DNA of 64,000 nt from Bacteroidales bacterium (GCA_017466405.1 JAFTUF010000012.1:1-64000); one strand, 5' to 3'. Counted from the first letter of the stretch, positions 25,463 through 34,885 are shown. Made by a program: numbers and translations. Notes: a model not told the origin generated them from the sequence alone.

Positions 25463-28400
25463 ATAGATTCATTATATCATTGACGATTTTAAGGGCTTCG
25501 CCTACGTCTTTGACATGCTCCACATTGAAGATGTTCTTGCCGTTCAGTTCCTTCACCTTGCAGCGATTTTTATGTATTGAAGCATAACGTATTATCTTCA
25601 TGAAGATGTCGGTTTGATAATATTCCGACTCTTGATTAGACACGAGATGCACAGTCATCTCTTTATGTCGCAAAATTATCTTTTCAAAACCGAGGTCACG
25701 CGACAGCCAACGTAGTCTCATGCTGTTTAGCAGATCTTCTGTCTGCGGAGGAATCTTACCAAAACGGTCGATAAGGTTATTAGTAAAACGTTGCAATCCT
25801 TCTTCGTTCTGAATATGATTGAGTTCAGTATAAAGACTAATACGTTCAGCCGATGAATCGACATATTCCAATGGTATCAGAATCTCCAAGTCAGATTCAA
25901 AAACGCAATCGCTGACATATTTCTTCTCTTTCAATTCCGACTCGAAGATATCTTTAAATTCCGTTTCTTTAAGTTCTAAAATAGCCTCATCTAAGATTCT
26001 GTGGTAAGTCTCAAAGCCGATGTCATTGATGAAGCCGCTCTGCTCCGCTCCTAAAAGGTTGCCTGCTCCACGAATGTCCAAGTCGCGGAGAGCGATATTG
26101 AAACCGCTACCAAGATCGGAGAAATCTTCCAAAGCACGAAGTCGCTTCTGAGCCTCATCAGATAAGACAGAAAGCGGAGGCGACAAAAGATAACAGAACG
26201 CTTTTTTATTAGAGCGTCCCACTCTACCTCTCAGCTGATGTAAATCGCTAAGACCGAAGTTCTGAGCCTCATTGATAATAATAGTGTTAGCGTTAGGTAT
26301 ATCCAAACCAGCCTCAATGATTGTCGTCGATAGTAAGACATCATATTTCTCATCGATGAAGTCGAGCATTATCTTCTCTAACTTGCTTCCTTCCATCTGA
26401 CCATGAGCAACACCCACTCTTACGCCAGGCACGTAACTGGTAATCATATCGCAGACATTCTGTATGTTCTGCACTCTGTTATGAACAAAGAACACCTGTC
26501 CGTCGCGAGCGAGTTCATATTGAATGGCATCACGAATTATCTCTGGATTGAAAGTATGAAGTTCCGTTTCAACAGGTTGTCTGTTCGGTGGCGGAGTCTT
26601 GATGATACTCATATCACGAGCGCCCATCATAGAGAATTGTAGCGTCCTTGGGATAGGCGTTGCAGTGAGTGTCAAAGTATCGACATTGGTCTGAAATTGT
26701 TTGAGTTTCTCCTTTGCAGAAACGCCGAATTTCTGTTCCTCGTCGATGATAAGAAGACCCAAGTCTTTGAAAGTAACGTTCTTTCCGATGATACTATGTG
26801 TACCTATTAATATATCTACGCGACCGTTCTTCAAATCTTCCAATGTCTTCTTCTGTTCCTTGGCAGATTTGAAACGATTGATGTAATCTATATTGACAGG
26901 AAAACCTTTCAGTCGCTTGCTAAATGTCTGATAATGTTGTATTGCTAACACTGTCGTCGGTACTAAGACTGCCACCTGCTTTGAATCGCAGACTGCTTTG
27001 AAGGCGGCGCGGATAGCTATTTCTGTCTTGCCGAATCCCACGTCGCCGCATATCAGACGGTCCATCGGCGTTTCCGATTCCATATCGCGTTTCACATCGA
27101 CGGTGGCTTTGAGTTGGTCGGCGGTATCTTCATACATAAATGAAGCCTCAAGTTCCGTCTGAAGATAGGTGTCGGGCATATATTGGAAACCCTTGCTGTT
27201 CTTTCGCTGCGCATATAACTTAATTAGCTCGCGAGCTATATCTTTGACACGACTCTTCGTCTTCTCTTTCAGCTTATTCCATGAGTTAGAGCCAAGACGA
27301 CTCAACGTCGGCTGCGAACCATCTTTACTCGAATATTTTGAGATACGATGCAAAGAGTGAATGCTGACATGTAACAAATCGCCGTTCTGATAAATTAGAC
27401 GCATAGCTTCCTGCTGCTTGCCGTTATTTTCAATTATCTCCAAACCATCGAAGCGTCCTATACCATAATTAATATGTGTGACGTAATCGCCAGGTTTCAA
27501 ATCATACAACTCTTTTATCGTCAAAGCCTGACTCGAAGCGAATCCCTCACGAAGTCGGAATCGATGATAACGCTCGAAAATCTGATGGTCGGTATAACAA
27601 CAAATCTGCAAATCTTTGTCGATAAAACCCGACTGTATGGAATGATTCACCGCGATGAAATTCTCGTGATCCTCATCAAGATGTTGAATATCATTTAAGA
27701 TACTTTGGATACGCTGCAACTGTTTCTTACTCTCCGAGAAAAAGAAGATGGAATATTTCTTCGACTTCAGTTCCTTAATATCATCCAACAACATCTCGAA
27801 GTTCTTACTGAAAGCGGGCTGAGGCGATGTGTTGAAATCTATAGAAATTCTTTCATCATTATTGATAAAATTACCAAACACTATCGTCTTGAAATCATCT
27901 AATTGAGAGACGACTTCTTCTCCGTTGGCAAAAACTGTCTCCGGTTCTTCGGCAATATCTTCTCTCTCATTATAAATCTCCACTGCCTTAGCATATTCCT
28001 GCTCAATCTTTTCTTCGAGAGAATGTTCGTCTTCAATCCATATCACCGAGTTATTTTTCAAATACTGAAATATCGTCTCCCTCTCCTCGCTTATGCTGTT
28101 ATCCTGAAGGTTAGGAATTATTATCACGTTTTTAAGGCTCTCCACCGAAAGCTGGTCGATAGGGTTGAAACTTCTTATCGAATCAATCTCGTCTCCAAAA
28201 AACTCAATACGATAAGGATAGTCGTTAGAAAAAGAGAACACATCGACGATGCCGCCTCTTATCGCGAATTGTCCTGGCTCCACAACAAAATCAACATGCT
28301 CGAAATTGAAATTTACCAAAGCATCGGTGAGACTATCCATTGAGATATTTTCGCCCACAGAAATTTTATACGTATTCTTACTCATCACCTTACGAGTGAT

Positions 28401-28850
28401 AACTTTTTCACTCAATGCCTCAGGATAAGATACTATTATAGTTTTTCTGTTGCTCGTAGAGATACGCTGAAGCACCTCAGTACGTGAAAGGATATATGTG
28501 TTGTCAGGTTTTTCAGGCTGATAAGGACGTTTATAAGATGTTGGATAGAAGAGCACCTGCTTCTTGCTGTAGTCTAAGTCCTTCTCTCCTAATATATTTT
28601 CGATATCGTTATAGAAATACGCGGCGCGTTCCTTATCGCTGCAAATAATGAAGTTATGTTTGCCTATTATCGACGCTGCTGTGACAACAACGTACGCCTT
28701 CGACGAACCGGCGAGTCCGTGACAACAGAGACGCTTGTTTTCGTCGAGCGTTTCAACTAAGTTCTTGATAATTGGACTTTTAGAATATATCTTTTTAATC
28801 TGTTCTTCCACGTCTTTAAAAATGCTCCTTCGCAGTGAATTTTTTTTCAA
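25461..28850 (-). CDS. mfd: Transcription-repair coupling factor
   Basis: Up to 1129 residues. Mfd removes stalled RNA polymerase and recruits UvrA. Domains in order: UvrB-homologous region with GLAGSSKAY, the RNA polymerase interaction (CarD-like) domain near KPGDYVTHINYGIGRFDG, and the RecG-like helicase with GDVGFGKTE, IIDEEQKFG, TLTATPIPRTL and GRVGRSNKKA, then the TRCF C-terminal domain. The degenerate Walker A at the N-terminus is normal for Mfd. The start is uncertain: a TTG at 28850 or a GTG at 28811 (residue 14), with no ATG available. uvrC is also in the window. Confidence 0.95.
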   Translation of the reverse strand: MKKNSLRRSIFKDVEEQIKKIYSKSPIIKNLVETLDENKRLCCHGLAGSSKAYVVVTAASIIGKHNFIICSDKERAAYFYNDIENILGEKDLDYSKKQVLFYPTSYKRPYQPEKPDNTYILSRTEVLQRISTSNRKTIIVSYPEALSEKVITRKVMSKNTYKISVGENISMDSLTDALVNFNFEHVDFVVEPGQFAIRGGIVDVFSFSNDYPYRIEFFGDEIDSIRSFNPIDQLSVESLKNVIIIPNLQDNSISEERETIFQYLKNNSVIWIEDEHSLEEKIEQEYAKAVEIYNEREDIAEEPETVFANGEEVVSQLDDFKTIVFGNFINNDERISIDFNTSPQPAFSKNFEMLLDDIKELKSKKYSIFFFSESKKQLQRIQSILNDIQHLDEDHENFIAVNHSIQSGFIDKDLQICCYTDHQIFERYHRFRLREGFASSQALTIKELYDLKPGDYVTHINYGIGRFDGLEIIENNGKQQEAMRLIYQNGDLLHVSIHSLHRISKYSSKDGSQPTLSRLGSNSWNKLKEKTKSRVKDIARELIKLYAQRKNSKGFQYMPDTYLQTELEASFMYEDTADQLKATVDVKRDMESETPMDRLICGDVGFGKTEIAIRAAFKAVCDSKQVAVLVPTTVLAIQHYQTFSKRLKGFPVNIDYINRFKSAKEQKKTLEDLKNGRVDILIGTHSIIGKNVTFKDLGLLIIDEEQKFGVSAKEKLKQFQTNVDTLTLTATPIPRTLQFSMMGARDMSIIKTPPPNRQPVETELHTFNPEIIRDAIQYELARDGQVFFVHNRVQNIQNVCDMITSYVPGVRVGVAHGQMEGSKLEKIMLDFIDEKYDVLLSTTIIEAGLDIPNANTIIINEAQNFGLSDLHQLRGRVGRSNKKAFCYLLSPPLSVLSDEAQKRLRALEDFSDLGSGFNIALRDLDIRGAGNLLGAEQSGFINDIGFETYHRILDEAILELKETEFKDIFESELKEKKYVSDCVFESDLEILIPLEYVDSSAERISLYTELNHIQNEEGLQRFTNNLIDRFGKIPPQTEDLLNSMRLRWLSRDLGFEKIILRHKEMTVHLVSNQESEYYQTDIFMKIIRYASIHKNRCKVKELNGKNIFNVEHVKDVGEALKIVNDIMNL

Positions 28851-28888
28851 AAATAAAGATTTTTTTCCAATAAAAATTCAGTAATGAT

Positions 28889-28896
28889 TATCTTTG
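28889..28896 (+). promoter_or_regulatory. -7 promoter element for purE
   Basis: TATCTTTG followed by CAAAAAAG, 16 bases upstream of the purE ATG at 28913. Confidence 0.65.
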
Positions 28897-28912
28897 CAAA
28901 AAAGAAATTATC

Positions 28913-29416
28913 ATGAATCCAATAGTAAGCATTATCATGGGAAGCACTTCAGATCTTCCTGTTTTAGAAAGTGGCATCAAGTTTTTAGACGAGATGGGTA
29001 TTCCTTTTGAAATGAACGCCTTAAGCGCTCACCGCACTCCTGAACTCGTTGAGGAGTTTGCTCGCAACGCACAAGGACGCGGCATCAAAGTCATTATCGC
29101 TGCTGCTGGCATGGCAGCTCATCTTCCAGGCGTCATCGCCGCTATGACACCAGTGCCTGTCATCGGAATACCAGTGAGAACCGCCATGGAAATGGACGCT
29201 CTCTTCTCTATCGTTCAAATGCCTCCTGGAATACCAGTCGCGACAGTAGGTATCAACGCCTCTCTCAACGCAGCGATATTGGCAGCTCAGATGTTAGCCG
29301 TCGCCGACGAAGAGATAGCAAAGAAAGTCGTTGATTATAAAGAAGGTCTTAAGAAAAAAATAGCTAAAGCAAACGAAGACCTCAAAGAGATAAAATATAA
29401 TTTCAAGACAAATTAA
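28913..29416 (+). CDS. purE: 5-(carboxyamino)imidazole ribonucleotide mutase
   Basis: 167 residues. Class I PurE moves the carboxyl group of N5-CAIR to give CAIR in purine synthesis. Signatures are IIMGSTSDLPV (residues 6-16), LSAHRTPE with the catalytic histidine, AAAGMAAHLPGV and PVIGIPV. No purK is adjacent. Followed by a block of inverted heptamer repeats before the rhomboid gene. Confidence 0.95.
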   Translation: MNPIVSIIMGSTSDLPVLESGIKFLDEMGIPFEMNALSAHRTPELVEEFARNAQGRGIKVIIAAAGMAAHLPGVIAAMTPVPVIGIPVRTAMEMDALFSIVQMPPGIPVATVGINASLNAAILAAQMLAVADEEIAKKVVDYKEGLKKKIAKANEDLKEIKYNFKTN

Positions 29417-29422
29417 TAATGA

Positions 29423-29494
29423 CAACAGTCAACGGACAACAGACAGCAGACTTCGTTCTCACAAACTGTTGACCGTTGACTGTTGACCGTTGAC
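29423..29494. repeat. Heptamer repeats in inverted arrangement
   Basis: CAACAGTCAACGGACAACAG (29423-29442) faces CTGTTGACCGTTGACTGTTG (29466-29485) and continues to 29494. The two arms are complementary over much of their length, so RNA from either strand would fold into a hairpin between purE and the rhomboid gene. Confidence 0.8.
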
Positions 29495-29502
29495 TCTAAA
29501 AC

Positions 29503-30246
29503 ATGGAAACTCAAGACGACAAACGGCTTCTGAAAAACAGTATCATCGTTCCGATTATATTGGTTCTGACAATGTTGTTGGTCGAGATTATTGAAGCTGT
29601 CTTTCATCTTGATTTTTCTTTCTTAGGCATCAAGCCTCTCTCTGTAGAAGGTCTCCCCGGAATATTTCTCTTTCATTTCCTTCATGGCGACTGGGAACAT
29701 CTTTTCGCCAATTCAATACCGATACTCGTCTTAGGCTCATCCTTATATTATTTCTATAAGCCGATAGCGAATAAGATTCTGCTCATACTGATGTTTTCCA
29801 CAGGTTTAATCACCTGGTGTTTGGCAAGAAGCGGCGTACATATAGGAGCCAGCGCCTTGGTTTATGGACTGACATTCTTCTTGATGCTCAGCGGTTTCAT
29901 CAGGAGGGAGAAAAAAACAGTTATCATATCACTGATTGTAGTCTTTCTTTATGGAAGTCTCGTATGGGGATTATATCCAAAATACGCCATCGAGAACAAT
30001 ATCTCGTGGGAAGGACATCTCTCCGGTTTCATAATGGGAATAGTGTTAGCATTCTTCTACAGAAAAGAAGGACCTCAACGGGAAGAACACGTTTGGGAAG
30101 AGGAGGACGAGGACGGGGACGGGAACGAGAACGGGGACGGGGACGGGAACGGGGACGGGGACGGGGACGGGAACGAGAAACCGTATTGGGATATTCCAGA
30201 GCCTGATAAAGACGAACTTACGGTAATTTATCGGTTTAGAAAATAG
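29503..30246 (+). CDS. Rhomboid-family intramembrane serine protease with repeat-derived tail insertion
   Basis: 247 residues with about six membrane segments. The rhomboid motifs are HGDWEHLFAN (H66, N70), the nucleophile S117 in GASALVYG and the paired histidine H172 in EGHLSG, so it should be an active protease cutting substrates within the membrane. Residues 202-225 are an acidic glycine-rich run made of DG, NG and NE pairs encoded by a GGGGAC hexamer repeat; the ordinary tail resumes with KPYWDIPEPDKDE. The insertion is on the cytoplasmic tail, away from the catalytic core. Confidence 0.88.
   Translation: METQDDKRLLKNSIIVPIILVLTMLLVEIIEAVFHLDFSFLGIKPLSVEGLPGIFLFHFLHGDWEHLFANSIPILVLGSSLYYFYKPIANKILLILMFSTGLITWCLARSGVHIGASALVYGLTFFLMLSGFIRREKKTVIISLIVVFLYGSLVWGLYPKYAIENNISWEGHLSGFIMGIVLAFFYRKEGPQREEHVWEEEDEDGDGNENGDGDGNGDGDGDGNEKPYWDIPEPDKDELTVIYRFRK
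30106..30177 (+). repeat. In-gene hexamer repeat (GGGGAC/GGGAAC units)
   Basis: About twelve degenerate six-base units within the rhomboid gene, encoding alternating Gly and Asp/Asn. The length is a multiple of three, so the frame is kept. Confidence 0.9.
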
Positions 30247-30303
30247 CGAATATATTTTGGTATTTTTTTGTTTTTTAATAGTCTGAGTTTCAAAAAAAGA
30301 TAG

Positions 30304-30311
30304 TATCTTTG
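30304..30311 (+). promoter_or_regulatory. -7 promoter element for a probable small RNA
   Basis: TATCTTTG, with no open reading frame downstream before the terminator at 30410-30470. This is one of the best matches to the consensus in the window. Confidence 0.6.
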
Positions 30312-30316
30312 CAGAT

Positions 30317-30470
30317 GGAAATTAAGTCGATGTTATGTGCTATTTCCGCGTTGCAAAAGTCCTCGCCGGAGTAGCCTACAATGGAAACACAGGCATCGCT
30401 TTCTGAGGCAAAAATCCTATTGGTTGGAGCGGCTTAAACAATAAGCCTATAATATCCAATAGGATTTTTT
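30317..30470 (+). ncRNA. Probable structured small RNA (about 150 nt), class unknown
   Basis: The stretch has a strong -7 element, no supported ORF and extensive self-complementarity. CGATG (30328-30332) pairs with CATCG (30393-30397), GTG with CAC, and TTTCC with GGAAA further in, giving a rod with internal bulges and a small loop around CTCGCCGGAG. A long terminator hairpin follows. It is on the plus strand with the next gene on the minus strand, so it is not a leader or riboswitch for a neighbour. The rod shape and length are compatible with 6S RNA, but I see no decisive 6S, SRP or tmRNA signature. Boundaries are estimates. Confidence 0.5.
30410..30470. terminator. Long bipartite terminator hairpin
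   Basis: Outer arms AAAAATCCTATTGG (30410-30423) and CCAATAGGATTTTT (30456-30469) are perfectly complementary. Inside, GGCTTA (30431-30436) and TAAGCC (30442-30447) form a second stem. Poly-T follows on the plus strand and poly-A precedes, so it can end both the small RNA and the HhH gene. Confidence 0.8.
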
Positions 30471-30486
30471 ATTCTTTTTCTTACTT

Positions 30487-31212
30487 TCAGAACTCCAAAT
30501 ACCATCTTAATCTTTTATCAATATCTTCTCGTTCCACGACTTTAAGATACGTCTCCCAATCTTTTATCATTCCTTTGCTCTCTCGATGATTCACAACCTT
30601 CTTAACATCTTCGTATTCGATATATGGATGTTTTAAAATAGTTTTAAAATCATCATAATTAATTCGTATCTTTCGAATCGTAACACTATCGATATTAATA
30701 AAAGGTGCTATTATCTCTAGTCGAATGGAATCGAAGCCATAAACCTCAAGCAGCTGCTCCTTATCGATATAGCCTCCTAATTTTTCTCTATAATCGACGA
30801 TGTTTCTTGCGAAGAACGCTCCTATCTCGGGGAGCTGCATCAACTCTAAAGTATCTGTCGTATTGAGATTTACTATATGAATCTCTTTCTTCATAACGCT
30901 ATTTTCTTTCTTCACTTCTTTCTTCTTAAAATCGGGTTTCTTAGGTTTCTGAAGTTTCTTCTTCTCACGTTCTTCTCTTATCTTTTTATTTCGCGCCTCT
31001 CGTTCCATCTGTTCGGCAAGTTCTCTAGCTTTCATGTCATCGACAGCTTCCTCATGAAGCGCGATGATAGAATCCAAATTATGTAAAGATTTATTAACAT
31101 TTGGCTTATGGTTCATCACAAAAAAATTAGCAGCGATGATGAGAAGTATCACCGCTGCTAATATTATAATCGCTGTTCGTTCACCCTTAGTGAACGTCAT
31201 AAAATCACTCAT
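30487..31212 (-). CDS. Helix-hairpin-helix (ComEA-like) protein with N-terminal membrane anchor
   Basis: 241 residues. One membrane segment (residues 12-32) is followed by a charged helical or coiled region rich in E, K and R (residues 50-105), then HhH motifs: NTTDTLELMQLPEIGAFFA and DYREKLGGYIDKEQLLEVYG, with a third near IEYEDVKKVVNHRESKG. The arrangement resembles ComEA, which binds DNA at the membrane during uptake, but no other competence gene is nearby. It begins 17 bases after the NSS transporter stop, suggesting co-transcription. Confidence 0.8.
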   Translation of the reverse strand: MSDFMTFTKGERTAIIILAAVILLIIAANFFVMNHKPNVNKSLHNLDSIIALHEEAVDDMKARELAEQMEREARNKKIREEREKKKLQKPKKPDFKKKEVKKENSVMKKEIHIVNLNTTDTLELMQLPEIGAFFARNIVDYREKLGGYIDKEQLLEVYGFDSIRLEIIAPFINIDSVTIRKIRINYDDFKTILKHPYIEYEDVKKVVNHRESKGMIKDWETYLKVVEREDIDKRLRWYLEF

Positions 31213-31229
31213 ATTTATACTTTGAGTTC

Positions 31230-32576
31230 TTAACCATTTATCAACTGATTGATGAATATCGCTATGATAACGAAAGGAGCTACGTATTTAATAATGAAGA
31301 AAACGAATCCTTTCACAGCAATCTTCAATGTATTTTGATTTGTTATTTCGTCGTAGAAGCTTTCTTTCTTCATCTTCCAAGCCACGAATATCACGATGAG
31401 CAATGCGCCGATTGGTAACAAGATATTGGCAGAGAACTTATCCATGAAGTCGAAGAATGTCATGTCGCCGAACACGAACACCGAGTCTTGACGGAGGCTT
31501 AAAGTACAGAATATTCCGAAGAACAAAGATACTAAAGTACCGAACCATGTAGCTGTGTTACGTTTCATGCCGTGTTCTTCTGTGAGGAAAGTAACGATAA
31601 CCTCGAGCAAGGAAATTGTTGATGTAAGAGCTGCTATCGCCAACAAGATGAAGAATATTATACAGAAGAAATAACCGCCTACCATTTTATCGAATATCAT
31701 TGGCAATGTGTTGAATGCCAATCCTACACCTGCTTCCGGTTGAATTCCGAAGCTGAACGCTGCTGGAAAAATGATGATACCTGCCAATATAGCAACCATG
31801 GTGTCAGCGACAACCACCGACAATGACGTCGTAGCGAGATTATCTTTTTTACTGATATAAGAGCCGTAAGTTATCAAGGCTCCCATTCCCAAGCTGAGTG
31901 AGAAGAATGCCTGACCCAAGGCAGCTAGGAACATCGTTCCATTGACTTTAGAGAAGTCTGGCTTGAATAAGAACTTCAATCCTTCTGAGGCGCCGTCCAT
32001 CGTCAACGACTTAACACATAATATGATAAGTATCACGAACAGAGCTGGCATAAGAATCTTGGTATATTTCTCGACGCCGTCTTTGATACCTTTGAAGATG
32101 ATGAATGCTGTCATTCCCATGAAGATGACCTGCCACATATAAGGACGGAACGGGTTGTTATGGAACTCCGTGAAACCTTGTTCTATGGCAGCTATGTCTT
32201 TGTCGGCGAAGTAGTTTGTTATCGCCTTATAGATATATTCCAAGGTCCAGCCCGAGACGGTGCTATAGAAAGCGAGCACCACGAAAGCTGCGAGTATTCC
32301 AGTGTAACCTATTAGATTCCAATGTGATTTTGGAGCTAAGGCTTTTATCGAGCCGACAGGATTCTTGCCGCCACGACGTCCGATATAAAACTCAGCCATC
32401 ATGATAGGAATGCCGAGACATAACACTATCAGCACATAAATAAGTAAAAATGCTCCACCACCATTTTCTCCGGCGAGGCAGGGGAAACGATATATATTAC
32501 CTAAACCTACTGCCGAGCCTGCCGCTGCTGCTATAGCTCCCAACTTAGAGCCAAAGCCATCTCTTTTATCATTCAT
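31230..32576 (-). CDS. Sodium-dependent transporter, NSS/SNF family
   Basis: 448 residues with about eleven membrane segments. The first helix carries the family signature GSAVGLGNIYRFPCLAGENG, which forms the sodium and substrate sites in LeuT-type transporters. Bacterial members with eleven helices usually take up amino acids such as tyrosine or tryptophan. The exact substrate is not readable. It may head a unit with the HhH gene downstream. Confidence 0.92.
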   Translation of the reverse strand: MNDKRDGFGSKLGAIAAAAGSAVGLGNIYRFPCLAGENGGGAFLLIYVLIVLCLGIPIMMAEFYIGRRGGKNPVGSIKALAPKSHWNLIGYTGILAAFVVLAFYSTVSGWTLEYIYKAITNYFADKDIAAIEQGFTEFHNNPFRPYMWQVIFMGMTAFIIFKGIKDGVEKYTKILMPALFVILIILCVKSLTMDGASEGLKFLFKPDFSKVNGTMFLAALGQAFFSLSLGMGALITYGSYISKKDNLATTSLSVVVADTMVAILAGIIIFPAAFSFGIQPEAGVGLAFNTLPMIFDKMVGGYFFCIIFFILLAIAALTSTISLLEVIVTFLTEEHGMKRNTATWFGTLVSLFFGIFCTLSLRQDSVFVFGDMTFFDFMDKFSANILLPIGALLIVIFVAWKMKKESFYDEITNQNTLKIAVKGFVFFIIKYVAPFVIIAIFINQLING

Positions 32577-32597
32577 AATCTACTGTTTTTTAATATT

Positions 32598-33524
32598 TTA
32601 AATTTTAATGAATCTGTTTGCAAATTTAAATAATCCTTTGAAATTATTGTTCCTTATTTCTGGATAAAACACTTCCTTTCCGCCAAAGCCTTTATAAAAT
32701 CTTGCAAGTCCTTCATTATCCGAGCCTTCAAAATCGAAGACAAACTGCGTCTCGCTGAATTCTCTTATCACATTATCAATAAGGAACGTCATGGCATGCT
32801 TATTTTTCTTTGTCTCGTCATTACCAGAAAATAGGAATATGATTCTGTCGTGACTGCACATAAACACAGCGCCTGCAATCAACTCACCGTCAACATCGAC
32901 AGCGCCACAAAGAAAACAACTCTCACGCGAGACTGCTGTCTCTATCAATTCCAAAAGTCGCTCGTATTCTCTATCGCCCCAATGTTTTACGTCCTTGCCC
33001 CTGTTATTTCTGAAGAGCTCAATGACTTTTTGAGGACTTATATCTTTGTGTAAGGAAAGACCAGCGGATTCAGCTTTAGCAAGGTTTCTCTTGGTATTCT
33101 TGCTGTAATTATTATAAAGTCGCTGATAGTCATAGATAAGGTCGAGCTCTACATTACGATGCGACACTATATAATCGGCTTCAGTGTTTACCTTATTATA
33201 TTCGTTAAGTCTGTAACGTACAACTTTATATTTCTCTGGTATCGACATGATGAAATTATCCACATCGTTTTTCGAGAGCAGCGACTGTGAATAAATGCCA
33301 AGTTGTTGTACGAAGAAAGGCTGAAACAGATAAGATATTCCAAGTTTCTTGCTGCCGCATATCGGCATCACGCGTTCGTAGTCGTTTTCTACCAAAGCGT
33401 CCCATTTAGGATGAACGATGTCGAGATACCACGACCAGGCATAGGCGCTGCCATTGAACGACTTAGCGATACATTCATCCCAGCGTCTCTTGTCTATCTT
33501 ATCGTATGTCAGGTACTTTATCAT
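32598..33524 (-). CDS. GNAT/FemAB-like acyltransferase
   Basis: 308 residues. Residues 130-290 fit the BioF2-like GNAT/FemAB fold: NTKRNLAKAESAGL, then AGAVFMCSHDRIIFLFSGN and MTFLIDNVIREF, a pattern seen in proteins that ligate amino acids or acyl groups to cell-envelope precursors. No signal peptide. The stop of the polysaccharide deacetylase gene is one base from this start, so the pair is probably translated together, pointing to polysaccharide or lipid modification. Confidence 0.7.
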   Translation of the reverse strand: MIKYLTYDKIDKRRWDECIAKSFNGSAYAWSWYLDIVHPKWDALVENDYERVMPICGSKKLGISYLFQPFFVQQLGIYSQSLLSKNDVDNFIMSIPEKYKVVRYRLNEYNKVNTEADYIVSHRNVELDLIYDYQRLYNNYSKNTKRNLAKAESAGLSLHKDISPQKVIELFRNNRGKDVKHWGDREYERLLELIETAVSRESCFLCGAVDVDGELIAGAVFMCSHDRIIFLFSGNDETKKNKHAMTFLIDNVIREFSETQFVFDFEGSDNEGLARFYKGFGGKEVFYPEIRNNNFKGLFKFANRFIKI

Positions 33525-33525
33525 A

Positions 33526-34842
33526 TCAATTGAGAATATAATCGAGAATCTTTCTGTAAAGAGTTATCCATCCTTCCCAACGTTTTTCTCCCGATAATGT
33601 TTCATTATGCCACAAAAGAATGAAGGTTCCATTAACATTTTTCACCTCATCGATAAGCGACTTCGCTTTCTCATACGACTCATGTACATCTAAATCGAGA
33701 TAATCGCGCATAGTGCCGTCCATCAGTGCGAAAGGATGAATATTGAGTTTTGTCTTCATATCGTTTTCTAAATCGAAGAACTGAAAGGTGTCGGCATAGC
33801 CAGCTCTGAATCCAGCCTGTGAAGCATAACCCATAGTATAATCATCAGTGATATCTAACTCTATGAGAATCTGATAACTCGAAGGAAGACTTAGTCTCAG
33901 GAAATGCTGACGGCTCATCGTGACTTCTCTTTTAAGGACATCAGAGAGACGTCTAATCTCTTCTTTGATAACGTTCTTTTTCAGATAAGAGTTAAAAGAC
34001 GGATGTATCCCGACGAGGGCATAATCTCCGATATGTTTTATTAGTTGTTGAAACTCCTTATTCTTTATCGAGATATTTTTGTCGTTGGTGTTATAGTCGC
34101 CGCAGAGGATAAAATATAATGGTTTTATTTTCAGTTCTTTTTGCAGTTCAATCTGATAGTCGAAGGTATCGAATGGGTCGATTTTTTTGTTACGCAACAC
34201 TTCCCATCTCTCTTTGATTTCTTTCTTATCGAAACGCATGACATCTCTGAAGAAAGCGAATGTAGTCCTGAAAAGTCCTTTGTTTTTATAAGCCCAAGCA
34301 GCGTCGATGTCGTATGTCGGGACGAAACGGAAGGTCTTTTTCTTTAGGTTAATTTCCGGATAACGCGCTGTGACGAGTTCGCCAAGTTCTTTAGCCCAGA
34401 TATTGATGACAGGTTTTTCTATCATCTCCATCTTATATAATATGGAGTCCTGAGGTTGGAAACGACTGTAGTTGTCGCTGACGTGAGGCAGATATTCTTC
34501 GTAGCGGCTTATTATATAAAAGGAGGCAGCGAAGATGTCGAAAGGCAGCATTGACTTTTCGTTAAAGACCTGATATATAGCCTTCGACTCTCCATAACTA
34601 AAAATCTTAAGGTCTTGGTCGTAGATGTCGCGCTCAAATAGGAGTTTCACCGACTGCTGATATAAGCCAGGTTCTTCCTCCAAAGGATATTTGTCGTAAT
34701 GAAATTTCGGACCTTCGTATGAAAGGAACTTTTCCTTATCTGTAGTAAATTTGAAATCTATGCCAAGTTCCTCCTTAAACAGAAGTTCAAAGATGTAATA
34801 CAATCTGTTGGTTATCTTTGGCAAAAAGATCATCATTTCCAT
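33526..34842 (-). CDS. Polysaccharide deacetylase family protein (DUF7033-type N-terminus)
   Basis: 438 residues. The C-terminal half resembles the NodB-like deacetylase fold: FVPTYDIDAAW (metal-binding aspartate), GIHPSFNS and a late histidine in FILLWHNETLSG. The N-terminal 150 residues resemble DUF7033. Enzymes of this group remove N-acetyl groups from surface sugars. No signal peptide is seen. First gene of a pair with the GNAT protein. Confidence 0.75.
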   Translation of the reverse strand: MEMMIFLPKITNRLYYIFELLFKEELGIDFKFTTDKEKFLSYEGPKFHYDKYPLEEEPGLYQQSVKLLFERDIYDQDLKIFSYGESKAIYQVFNEKSMLPFDIFAASFYIISRYEEYLPHVSDNYSRFQPQDSILYKMEMIEKPVINIWAKELGELVTARYPEINLKKKTFRFVPTYDIDAAWAYKNKGLFRTTFAFFRDVMRFDKKEIKERWEVLRNKKIDPFDTFDYQIELQKELKIKPLYFILCGDYNTNDKNISIKNKEFQQLIKHIGDYALVGIHPSFNSYLKKNVIKEEIRRLSDVLKREVTMSRQHFLRLSLPSSYQILIELDITDDYTMGYASQAGFRAGYADTFQFFDLENDMKTKLNIHPFALMDGTMRDYLDLDVHESYEKAKSLIDEVKNVNGTFILLWHNETLSGEKRWEGWITLYRKILDYILN

Positions 34843-34877
34843 AAATCCTCCTATTTTTTCTCAGGCTAAATAATATG

Positions 34878-34885
34878 CAAATTTA
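34878..34885 (-). promoter_or_regulatory. -7 promoter element for the deacetylase-GNAT pair
   Basis: TAAATTTG on the minus strand, 35 bases upstream of the start at 34842. Confidence 0.5.

Noticed and set aside
27474..27698. Open frame antisense to mfd encoding SLTRSESLTKSESM, looking like the SKSESM repeat of the M20 protein
   Set aside because: The DNA is not repetitive there, and the mfd sense frame is a conserved segment. The resemblance is chance.
29817..30206. Arg/Glu/Gly repeat ORF overlapping the rhomboid gene
   Set aside because: It is the frame-shifted reading of the GGGGAC repeat; the rhomboid frame has the catalytic motifs.
30317..30470. SRP RNA, tmRNA or a riboswitch for a neighbour
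   Set aside because: The conserved SRP tetraloop region and tmRNA signatures are not visible. The next gene is on the opposite strand, so no riboswitch target exists.
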